The position numbers and the translations under genes are program-made. This document shows positions 1-5,077 of a stretch of 5,904 nt of DNA, in pieces. The notes beneath the pieces were generated by a model. That model saw only the letters and a list, made by a program, of their open reading frames with translations. It had not been told where the DNA came from and ran no database searches. Numbering within the stretch: position 1 is the stretch's first letter; the number at the start of each line of letters is the position of its first letter. The stretch spans positions 1-5,904 of the forward strand of contig CALDFO010000091.1 in NCBI GenBank assembly GCA_937942205.1, given 5' to 3'. This DNA is from an uncultured Alphaproteobacteria bacterium. Its GTDB lineage: Bacteria; Pseudomonadota; Alphaproteobacteria; Micropepsales; Micropepsaceae.

Positions 1-153
1 GTCGGGATAGTCGATCTTGCCGCAGCCGGCGCAGGCCAGGTTGCAGCGGAACAGCGGCTCCAGCATCAGCACCAGCGGATACTTGCCGCCCGACAGGTGC
101 TTCTTGATCACATAGGCGCCGATCTTGGCGGCCTGGCGCAGCGGCAGACCCAT
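1..153 (-). CDS. hpnH: HpnH, adenosyl-hopene synthase (radical SAM), N-terminal 51 codons only
   Basis: HpnH is a B12-binding radical SAM enzyme that joins a 5'-deoxyadenosyl group to hopene (diploptene) to give adenosylhopane, the first step toward C35 bacteriohopanepolyols. The visible N-terminus begins [20 protein letters not shown] and continues into a segment with [21 protein letters not shown]37, C41 and C44 form the CxxxCxxC motif that ligates the 4Fe-4S cluster, and the surrounding residues match the conserved HpnH N-terminus as I know it. The ATG at 153 lies 4 nt after the ispH stop, and a GAGG-type ribosome site sits in the last ispH codons, so it is very likely cotranscribed and coupled with ispH. 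The remainder, including the rest of the radical SAM barrel, runs off the left edge. The reading frame is open to base 1. The family call is confident despite the short fragment. Confidence 0.9.
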   Translation of the reverse strand, partial: MGLPLRQAAKIGAYVIKKHLSGGKYPLVLMLEPLFRCNLACAGCGKIDYPD

Positions 154-157
154 AAGC

Positions 158-1081
158 TTAAGCCCTCAGCTCGGCGGGAAGGCGGAACTCGATATGTTCC
201 TTCTTGCCGTCCATGGTTTCCACGGTCACATCCTCGATGGCGCCCAGCGCCTCGATCACGTGATTCACAAGTTCTTCGGGGGCCGACGCGCCGGCGGTCA
301 GGCCGACGGTCTGCTTGCCCCGGATCCATTCGGGCTTGAGCTCGCTGCCGTCATTGATGAGATAGGAGGGGATGCCCTCCTCGATGCCGATCTCGCGCAG
401 ACGGTTGGAGTTGGACGAATTGGCGGCGCCCACCACCAGGATCACATCCACCACCTTGGCCAGTTCGCGCACGCTGGTCTGGCGGTTCTGGGTGGCGTAG
501 CAGATGTCGCTGGTTTCGGGCCCGACAATGTCGCTGAACCTGTTCTTCAGGGCCTGGATGATGCCCTTGGTGTCGTCGATCGACAGCGTGGTCTGGGTGA
601 TATAGGCCACCGGCGTATCGGTGGGGATGGTCAGGGCCGCGACCTCTTCTTCGTCCTGCACCAGATGCACCGGCGCGCCGACCTGGCCCATGGTGCCTTC
701 GACTTCCGGGTGGCCGGCATGGCCGATCAGGATCAGGGTGCGGCCGTGAGCGACATAGCGCTTGCCCTGGTTGTGCACCTTGGACACCAGCGGGCAGGTG
801 GCGTCCAGCACCGGCAGGCCGCGGTCCTTGGCGGTGTTGACCACCGACAGCGGCACGCCATGGGCGGAAAAGACCGTGACGGCGCCTTCGGGCACTTCAT
901 CCAGTTCCTCGACGAAGCGGGCGCCCTTGCTCTTGAGGGTGTTCACGACATGCTTGTTGTGCACGATCTCGTGGCGCACATAGACGGGCTCGCCATACTT
1001 TTCGAGCGCCTTTTCGACGATGTCGATGGCGCGCACGACGCCGGCGCAGAAGCCGCGTGGCTGGGCTAGAATGACTCGCAT
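158..1081 (-). CDS. ispH: IspH (LytB), 4-hydroxy-3-methylbut-2-enyl diphosphate reductase
   Basis: IspH is the last enzyme of the MEP pathway. It is a cytosolic iron-sulfur enzyme that reduces HMBPP to a mixture of IPP and DMAPP. The 307-residue protein is close to the family length (about 316 in E. coli) and collinear with it. The three cluster-binding cysteines are C12 (in QPRGFCAGV), C96 (in [11 protein letters not shown]) and C194 (in [10 protein letters not shown]). The substrate-pocket residues H41, H74, H124 and E126 (HAGHPE) are present, as are the SSNSNRL stretch at 222-228 and S266 (GASAPEEL). The start ATG is preceded on the minus strand by AGGGA five bases upstream, a good ribosome site, and the protein starts [14 protein letters not shown] as expected. 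It leads a minus-strand unit with hpnH, tying IPP/DMAPP production to hopanoid tailoring. Nothing is missing or odd in the coding sequence. Confidence 0.97.
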   Translation of the reverse strand: MRVILAQPRGFCAGVVRAIDIVEKALEKYGEPVYVRHEIVHNKHVVNTLKSKGARFVEELDEVPEGAVTVFSAHGVPLSVVNTAKDRGLPVLDATCPLVSKVHNQGKRYVAHGRTLILIGHAGHPEVEGTMGQVGAPVHLVQDEEEVAALTIPTDTPVAYITQTTLSIDDTKGIIQALKNRFSDIVGPETSDICYATQNRQTSVRELAKVVDVILVVGAANSSNSNRLREIGIEEGIPSYLINDGSELKPEWIRGKQTVGLTAGASAPEELVNHVIEALGAIEDVTVETMDGKKEHIEFRLPAELRA

Positions 1082-1170
1082 GTCGGTCCCTAAGAATCCC
1101 GGATGGAATCCGGCGCGGGTCTGGCCAGGGGCCAGTCGCTCCGGTGGCGTTACGGCGCTGCAACATAGCC

Positions 1171-1199
1171 ATTTTCCCCGTTCGGGATAGGGGGTGCAA
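1171..1199 (-). promoter_or_regulatory. Possible sigma70-type promoter for ispH-hpnH
   Basis: Read on the minus strand, TTGCAC (1199-1194) is followed after 17 bases by GAAAAT (1176-1171), giving plausible -35 and -10 boxes. Transcription would start near 1164 and leave a leader of roughly 80 nt before the ispH ATG at 1081. The TTTCCCCG direct repeat overlaps or flanks these boxes, so it could be an operator. The match is modest and alphaproteobacterial promoters are loosely conserved, so this is a suggestion only. Confidence 0.25.
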
Positions 1200-1329
1200 C
1201 CCTTTCCCCGACATGGGTAAAGCGTCGGCGCGCCGGCGTGATGAAAATGCCGTCATGGAAAATGTCAGGGAACCGTCGAAAACCATGCTGGCACCGCTCG
1301 GAGCGGCGGGCTAAAAGCGTCTCGACAAG

Positions 1330-1373
1330 GCCTGTCGGAAGGCCATTGGGGGGCCTTTCGCCCTCCGGCAGGC
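1330..1373 (+). promoter_or_regulatory. Long leader hairpin just upstream of ispA
   Basis: GCCTGTCGGAAGG (1330-1342) pairs with CCCTCCGGCAGGC (1361-1373): 13 positions with one G-U wobble and one A-C mismatch around an 18-nt loop. A competing smaller hairpin exists inside it, AAGGCC (1339-1344) with GGCCTT (1352-1357), a perfect 6-bp stem with a 7-nt loop. The structure ends 14 nt before the ispA ATG, so in the mRNA it would abut the ribosome-binding region. No run of T follows, so it does not look like a standard intrinsic terminator. A role in translation or mRNA stability is inferred only. Chance pairing in GC-rich DNA is possible, although 12 of 13 paired positions is long. Confidence 0.4.
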
Positions 1374-1387
1374 AAGAATGGGGCGTC

Positions 1388-2356
1388 ATGGTGTCCAGTA
1401 ATTCGCAAGGGGCGGCCCAAACCGCCCCCCAAGGCGGGATTCGGCCGGGTTTCGATCCGGCGCGGCTGTCGCCTGCCGCATTGAACGCGGCCATCGCCGC
1501 CAGCGCCCGGCTGGTGGACGGAACGCTGGATTCCGTCCTGCCCCGGCCCACCGGCCGCATGGCGCGGGTGCAGGAGGCGATGCGCTATGCCGTGCAGGCG
1601 GGCGGCAAGCGGCTGCGGCCTTTCCTGGTGCTGCATTCGGCCCGGCTGTTCGGGGTCGATGATTCGCGCGCCTTGCGCGTGGGCGCGGCCATCGAGTCGC
1701 TGCACACCTATTCGCTGGTTCATGACGATCTGCCCTGCATGGACGATGACGATCTGCGCCGGGGCCGCCCCACCACCCATATCGCCTTTGACGAGATGAC
1801 GGCGGTGCTGGCGGGCGACGCGCTGCTCACCATCGCCTTCGAGATTCTGGCCGATGCCCGCACCCATCCCGACGCGGATGTGCGCTGCGCCCTGATCGCG
1901 CGCCTGGCCGAAGCGGGCGGGCACAGCGGCATGATCGGCGGCCAGATCATCGACATGCTGGCCGATGCGAGCTTCGGGGTGGACGATGTGATCGACCTGC
2001 AACGCCGCAAGACCGGCCAGTTGTTCGAATTCTCCTGCGAGGCGGGCCCGATCCTGGGCGGCGCGTCGGCGCAAGACCGCGCCCGGCTCAAGGCCTATGC
2101 CGAGGAGATGGGCGTGGTGTTCCAGATCACCGACGATCTGCTGGACGTGACCTCCACCGCCGAAAAGACCGGCAAGGCGGTGGGCAAGGACGCCGATGCG
2201 GGCAAACAGACCCTGGTGACCCTGCTGGGACTGGACGGCGCCCGCGCCGAGGCCCAAAAGCGCGCCCGCGCCGCGGTGGATGCGCTGGGGCCTTATGCCG
2301 AAAAGGCGCCGGAACTGTCGGCGCTGCCCTTCTTTCTGCTGGACCGGGACGCCTGA
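1388..2356 (+). CDS. ispA: Polyprenyl synthetase, probable farnesyl diphosphate synthase
   Basis: This short-chain trans-prenyltransferase condenses DMAPP/GPP with IPP to give mainly farnesyl diphosphate, the precursor of squalene, hopanoids, quinone tails and undecaprenyl phosphate. From the ATG at 1388 the protein is 322 residues. Hallmarks: GGKRLRP at 72-78 (IPP binding); the first Asp-rich motif [10 protein letters not shown] at 113-122, with the two-residue insertion of bacterial type II FPP synthases; RRGRPTTH just after it; GGQIIDM at 184-190; KTGQLFEF at 208-215; and the second Asp-rich motif ITDDLLDVT at 247-255. The frame extends upstream to an ATG at 1238, but those 50 residues do not resemble the family, so 1388 is preferred. 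Its own first 35 or so residues are also variable and its ribosome site is weak, which leaves the start uncertain. Its stop overlaps the dxs start, indicating one operon. Product chain length (C15 versus C20) cannot be fixed from sequence alone. Confidence 0.92.
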   Translation: MVSSNSQGAAQTAPQGGIRPGFDPARLSPAALNAAIAASARLVDGTLDSVLPRPTGRMARVQEAMRYAVQAGGKRLRPFLVLHSARLFGVDDSRALRVGAAIESLHTYSLVHDDLPCMDDDDLRRGRPTTHIAFDEMTAVLAGDALLTIAFEILADARTHPDADVRCALIARLAEAGGHSGMIGGQIIDMLADASFGVDDVIDLQRRKTGQLFEFSCEAGPILGGASAQDRARLKAYAEEMGVVFQITDDLLDVTSTAEKTGKAVGKDADAGKQTLVTLLGLDGARAEAQKRARAAVDALGPYAEKAPELSALPFFLLDRDA

Positions 2357-4143
2357 TGCGCCTGCTTGACGCCATTCATATTCCCGCCGATCTCAAGAAG
2401 GTCGCCCCGGAGCAGCTTCCGCAGGTGGCCGACGAACTGCGTCACGAACTGATCGACGCGGTGTCGATGGCGGGCGGCCATTTCGGCGCGGGGCTGGGTG
2501 TGGTCGAACTGACCACCGCGCTTCATTATGTGTTCGATACTCCGGCCGACCGGATCATCTGGGATGTCGGCCACCAGGCCTATCCGCACAAGATCCTCAC
2601 CGGGCGGCGCGACCGCATCCGCACCATCCGCAAGCCGGGCGGCATTTCGGGTTTCGCTAAGCGCAGCGAGAGCGAATACGATCCTTTTGGCGCGGGCCAT
2701 TCCTCCACCTCCATCTCGGCGGCGCTGGGCATGGCGGTGGCGCGCGACCTGACCGGCGGCGCCAACCATGTCATCGCGGTGATCGGCGACGGCGCCATGA
2801 GCGCGGGCATGGCCTATGAGGCGCTGAACAATGCCGGTGCCCTGCGGTCGCGCCTGATCGTGGTGCTGAACGACAACGACATGTCCATCGCCCCGCCGGT
2901 GGGGGCGCTGGACACGCATCTGCGCGATCTCGTCTCGACGCGCGGTGAACAGGCTTCCCTGTTTGCCGGTCTGGGTATGCGCTATGTCGGGCCGGTGGAC
3001 GGCCATGACGTGGTGGCGCTGGCCGCGCTGTTCGCGGACTTGCGCGACGGTCCGGCCGAACCGGTGCTGGTCCATTGCGTCACCGAAAAGGGCAAGGGTT
3101 ATGGTCCCGCCGAGGCCGCGCCCGACAAGGGCCATGCCATGGCCAGGTTCGACAAGGCCACCGGTGTGCAGGCCAAGGCTAAGGCGTCCGCGCCGACCTA
3201 TACGGCGGTGTTCGCCAAGGCCCTGATCGCCGAGGCGCAAGGCGATGACCGCATCGTGGCGATCAACGCCGCCATGCCGTCGGGCACCGGCCTGGACCAG
3301 TTTGAAAAGGCTTTCCCCGCGCGCTGCTTCGATGTCGGCATCGCCGAGCAACATGCCGTCACCTTCGCGGCCGGGCTGGCCACCGAGGGGCTGAAACCCT
3401 TCTGCGCCATCTATTCCACCTTCCTGCAGCGCGGCTATGACCAGCTGGTGCATGATGTGGCGTTGCAGAACCTGCCGGTGCGCTTCGCCATCGATCGCGC
3501 CGGACTGGTGGGGGCGGATGGCGCCACCCATGCGGGCGCCTTCGACCTGGCCTATCTCTGCTGCCTGCCGCACATGACGGTGATGGCTCCGGCCGACGAG
3601 GCCGAACTGATGCACATGATCGCCACCGCCGCCGCCCATGACGGCGGCCCCATCGCGGTGCGTTTCCCGCGTGGCGAAGGCACCGGCGCGGCGCTGCCCG
3701 AACGCGGCCAGGTTCTGCCCATCGGCAAGGGCCGCATCGTACGCGAGGGTACGGATGTGGCGCTCCTGTCGCTGGGGCCGCGTTTGGCCCCGGCTTTGGC
3801 CGCCGCCGAGACGCTGGCGGCGCAAGGCATTTCCGTCACCGTGGCCGATGCCCGTTTCGCCAAGCCGCTGGACACCGGCCTGATCCGCGCCTTGGCCGCC
3901 CGGCACCGGCTGCTGGTCACGCTGGAGGAAGGCGCGGCGGGCGGCTTCGGGGCGCAGGTTCTGACATGCCTCGCCAATGAAGGTCTGCTGCGGGCCGGGC
4001 TGGATGTGCGCACCCTGACTCTGCCCGACACCTTCCAGGACCATGACGATCCGGCGCGTCAATATGAGACGGCGGGACTGGCGGCGGGCGATATCGTCCG
4101 CCTGGTCGCCGCGCAATTCGACCGGGCGCTGGCGGCGGAGTAA
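2356..4143 (+). CDS. dxs: Dxs, 1-deoxy-D-xylulose-5-phosphate synthase, with shortened internal linker
   Basis: Dxs condenses pyruvate with glyceraldehyde 3-phosphate using thiamine diphosphate and Mg, the committed and usually flux-controlling step of the MEP pathway. The 595-residue protein has the expected three parts: the ThDP-binding domain (about 1-275), the pyrimidine-binding domain (about 280-440) and the transketolase C-terminal domain (about 455-590). Catalytic features are intact: H42, the ThDP motif from [16 protein letters not shown] (144-159) to LNDND with N174, H260, E331 in [10 protein letters not shown]359, R381, D388, H392 and R439. By my recollection of E. coli numbering, the offset is 7 up to N174 and 39 from H260 onward. 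About 32 residues are therefore missing from the flexible linker, where only a short stretch ([10 protein letters not shown], 192-201) joins APPVGAL to [17 protein letters not shown]. The frame is open throughout, so this is not a frameshift. The ATG overlaps the ispA stop as TGATG, indicating translational coupling, with GGGA seven bases upstream. Confidence 0.96.
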   Translation: MRLLDAIHIPADLKKVAPEQLPQVADELRHELIDAVSMAGGHFGAGLGVVELTTALHYVFDTPADRIIWDVGHQAYPHKILTGRRDRIRTIRKPGGISGFAKRSESEYDPFGAGHSSTSISAALGMAVARDLTGGANHVIAVIGDGAMSAGMAYEALNNAGALRSRLIVVLNDNDMSIAPPVGALDTHLRDLVSTRGEQASLFAGLGMRYVGPVDGHDVVALAALFADLRDGPAEPVLVHCVTEKGKGYGPAEAAPDKGHAMARFDKATGVQAKAKASAPTYTAVFAKALIAEAQGDDRIVAINAAMPSGTGLDQFEKAFPARCFDVGIAEQHAVTFAAGLATEGLKPFCAIYSTFLQRGYDQLVHDVALQNLPVRFAIDRAGLVGADGATHAGAFDLAYLCCLPHMTVMAPADEAELMHMIATAAAHDGGPIAVRFPRGEGTGAALPERGQVLPIGKGRIVREGTDVALLSLGPRLAPALAAAETLAAQGISVTVADARFAKPLDTGLIRALAARHRLLVTLEEGAAGGFGAQVLTCLANEGLLRAGLDVRTLTLPDTFQDHDDPARQYETAGLAAGDIVRLVAAQFDRALAAE

Positions 4144-4157
4144 CCGGCGCGCCGGTT
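4142..4157. repeat. 16-bp perfect palindrome at the end of dxs
   Basis: AACCGGCGCGCCGGTT is its own reverse complement and begins inside the dxs TAA stop codon. As RNA it could fold into a 6-bp stem with a CGCG loop. About 20 bases downstream lies an A/T-rich patch with AAAAT-CCCGA-ATTTT, but no T-tract directly follows the stem, so it is at best a weak terminator or mRNA 3'-end stabiliser between dxs and hpnM. It could equally be a protein-binding site ahead of hpnM. Confidence 0.5.
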
Positions 4158-4248
4158 GGGGCTTCAAAAATCCCGAATTTTGCCGTCTTCTGCGCGTCCT
4201 ATTGGGACCCTATGCGTTAATCCGCAGGACTATCGGAGCCGCCTTGCC

Positions 4249-4866
4249 ATGACCCGTTCTTTCAAGACCCTGTTGATCGCCTTGATGCTGGGCGCGGTCC
4301 CCGCCGCGACCGTGGCGACCCTGCCCGCCCGCGCCCAGGCCGCCGATCCGGCGGTGGCGCAGGTGCAGGGTTTCTATAACACGCTGCTGGCGGCGATGAA
4401 GCAGGGCGGCAGCGCCAAGGGCCGCTATGACCGGCTCAAGCCCGTGGTCGAAAAAGCCTTCGATCTTCCCGCCATGACCGCCACCGCTGTCGGCCCGACA
4501 TTCGCAGGCATGTCGGACGCCGACAGGACGGCGCTGGTGGAGGCTTTCAGCCGCATGACCATCGCCAACTACGCCAAGAATTTCGACTCCTTCGGCGGCG
4601 AGAGCTTCACGGTGGACCCGGCCGCGATCACGCGCGGCAGCGACCGCTTCGTGAAGAGCACCATGAAGACCAGCCGCGAGACCATCGCCTTCAACTATCG
4701 CCTGCACCAGGTGGACGGCGCCTGGAAGGTCACCGACGTCTATCTGGCGGGCAATATCAGCCAGATGGCGCAGAAGCGGTCCGACTTCGCCTCCACCCTG
4801 GCCTCCGGCGGGCCGCAGGGCCTGGCCAAGCGCATCAATGCGCTGTCGGATCAGATGCTGGGATAG
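4249..4866 (+). CDS. hpnM: HpnM, hopanoid-associated MlaC/Ttg2D-like periplasmic protein
   Basis: This is a 205-residue exported protein of the MlaC (Ttg2D) auxiliary family, best matching the hopanoid-associated HpnM branch. MlaC proteins carry lipids across the periplasm between inner- and outer-membrane machinery, so a part in hopanoid or phospholipid trafficking is inferred. An N-terminal signal peptide is visible: Arg/Lys near residues 3-6, a hydrophobic stretch at 8-23, and an AQA-A cleavage site near residue 31. The mature part begins with a helical QVQGFYNTLLAAMKQ (38-52). It continues with the family pattern RYDRLKPVVEKAFDLPAMT (59-77), AVGPTFAGMSDADRTALVEAF (80-100), an ANYAKNFDSFGGE stretch, and the strand segment FNYRLHQVDGAWKVTDVYLAG (148-168). 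The ATG at 4249 is preferred over one at 4156 because it gives a clean signal peptide and has GGAG ten bases upstream. It follows dxs by 105 bp on the same strand; it may share that transcript or have its own promoter. No hpnN partner is visible. Confidence 0.82.
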   Translation: MTRSFKTLLIALMLGAVPAATVATLPARAQAADPAVAQVQGFYNTLLAAMKQGGSAKGRYDRLKPVVEKAFDLPAMTATAVGPTFAGMSDADRTALVEAFSRMTIANYAKNFDSFGGESFTVDPAAITRGSDRFVKSTMKTSRETIAFNYRLHQVDGAWKVTDVYLAGNISQMAQKRSDFASTLASGGPQGLAKRINALSDQMLG

Positions 4867-4882
4867 GTTCTAAAACCTCTCC

Positions 4883-4933
4883 GGCTTCAACGTGCGACGG
4901 CGACTTCTTGGGAGCCGAGCGGAAGCTGAAACC
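4883..4933. repeat. 51-bp intergenic repeat, copy 1 (degenerate palindrome ends)
   Basis: This segment matches 5010-5060 at 49 of 51 positions, with a fixed offset of 127 bp. The last 43 bases (4891-4933) are identical. The two differences (C at 4885, A at 4890) both fall in the left arm and break its pairing with the right arm GCTGAAACC, so this copy has an imperfect terminal inverted repeat. AAACCTCT occurs at 4873-4880 and again at 4929-4936, overlapping the right end. The copy begins 16 bases after the hpnM stop codon. It has no convincing coding content. Confidence 0.9.
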
Positions 4934-4970
4934 TCTGGAATTTATACAAAGTGGACTGGGCGCAGGCCGT

Positions 4971-5008
4971 CCTCCCCCTCGCGTGCGTCAGCACGCCGGA
5001 GGGGGAGG
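4971..5008. repeat. Strong hairpin between convergent hpnM and pyk
   Basis: CCTCCCCCTC (4971-4980) pairs perfectly with GAGGGGGAGG (4999-5008). Inside it GCGTGC (4981-4986) pairs with GCACGC (4991-4996) around a GTCA loop. The result is a 16-bp stem interrupted only by a two-base bulge (CG, 4997-4998). It lies between the two copies of the 51-bp repeat, about 105 nt past the hpnM stop and 70 nt past the pyk stop. It could help end or protect both convergent transcripts, but neither strand has a T-tract right after it, so it is not a textbook terminator. It may instead be part of a dispersed palindromic repeat. Confidence 0.7.
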
Positions 5009-5009
5009 T

Positions 5010-5060
5010 GGTTTCAGCGTGCGACGGCGACTTCTTGGGAGCCGAGCGGAAGCTGAAACC
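5010..5060. repeat. 51-bp intergenic repeat, copy 2 (intact terminal inverted repeat)
   Basis: This copy is bounded by a perfect 9-bp inverted repeat, GGTTTCAGC (5010-5018) and GCTGAAACC (5052-5060). The 33-bp interior is shared with copy 1. CCGGAGGGGG occurs on both sides, at 4996-5005 (the right arm of the neighbouring hairpin) and 5059-5068. It ends 17 bases before the pyk stop codon. The small size, palindromic ends and intergenic position resemble dispersed palindromic or REP/MITE-like elements. It carries no gene. Confidence 0.9.
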
Positions 5061-5077
5061 GGAGGGGGTAAATCAAA

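Larger units (their letters stand above)
1082..1387. other. Divergent intergenic region between ispH and ispA
   Basis: About 306 bases separate the ispH start (minus) from the preferred ispA start (plus), so both promoters should lie here. Visible contents: a TTTCCCCG direct repeat at 1173-1180 and 1203-1210, 30 bp apart; the interrupted palindrome GGGT-GCA-ACCC at 1192-1202; a GGCGCGCC-centred near-palindrome at 1223-1238; a 19-codon ATG-to-TAA frame at 1255-1314; and a long hairpin at 1330-1373. The ispA reading frame stays open back to an ATG at 1238, but the extra 50 residues are Arg/Ser/Trp-rich and unlike prenyltransferase sequence, so I treat the region as non-coding. I see no tRNA, recognised riboswitch or mobile element. 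In many proteobacteria xseB directly precedes ispA, and there is no xseB here. Confidence 0.6.

Noticed and set aside
125..1069. A 314-codon plus-strand frame opposite ispH
   Set aside because: Its translation is a His/Gly/Asp-rich low-order sequence produced by the complement of ispH codons. The minus strand has complete IspH motifs.
1238..1387. A 50-residue N-terminal extension of IspA from the ATG at 1238
   Set aside because: The extension does not resemble any prenyltransferase N-terminus and overlaps the leader hairpin. The ATG at 1388 already gives a full-length protein.
1265..2257. A 330-codon minus-strand frame opposite ispA
   Set aside because: It is a shadow of the prenyltransferase gene, with no recognisable family motifs and biased Gly/His/Gln content.
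2926..2961. A frameshift or pseudogene explanation for the short Dxs linker
   Set aside because: The frame is continuous, both flanks align without a shift, and all catalytic residues downstream keep a constant offset, so it is a clean in-frame difference.
2293..4167. A 624-codon open frame on the minus strand opposite dxs
   Set aside because: It is an antisense shadow of dxs in GC-rich DNA. It is rich in Arg, Gly, His and Gln with no domain pattern, while the plus strand encodes an unmistakable Dxs.
4883..5060. A CRISPR array
   Set aside because: There are only two repeat copies with a single 76-bp interval containing a hairpin. Repeat length, spacer length and the absence of further units do not fit.
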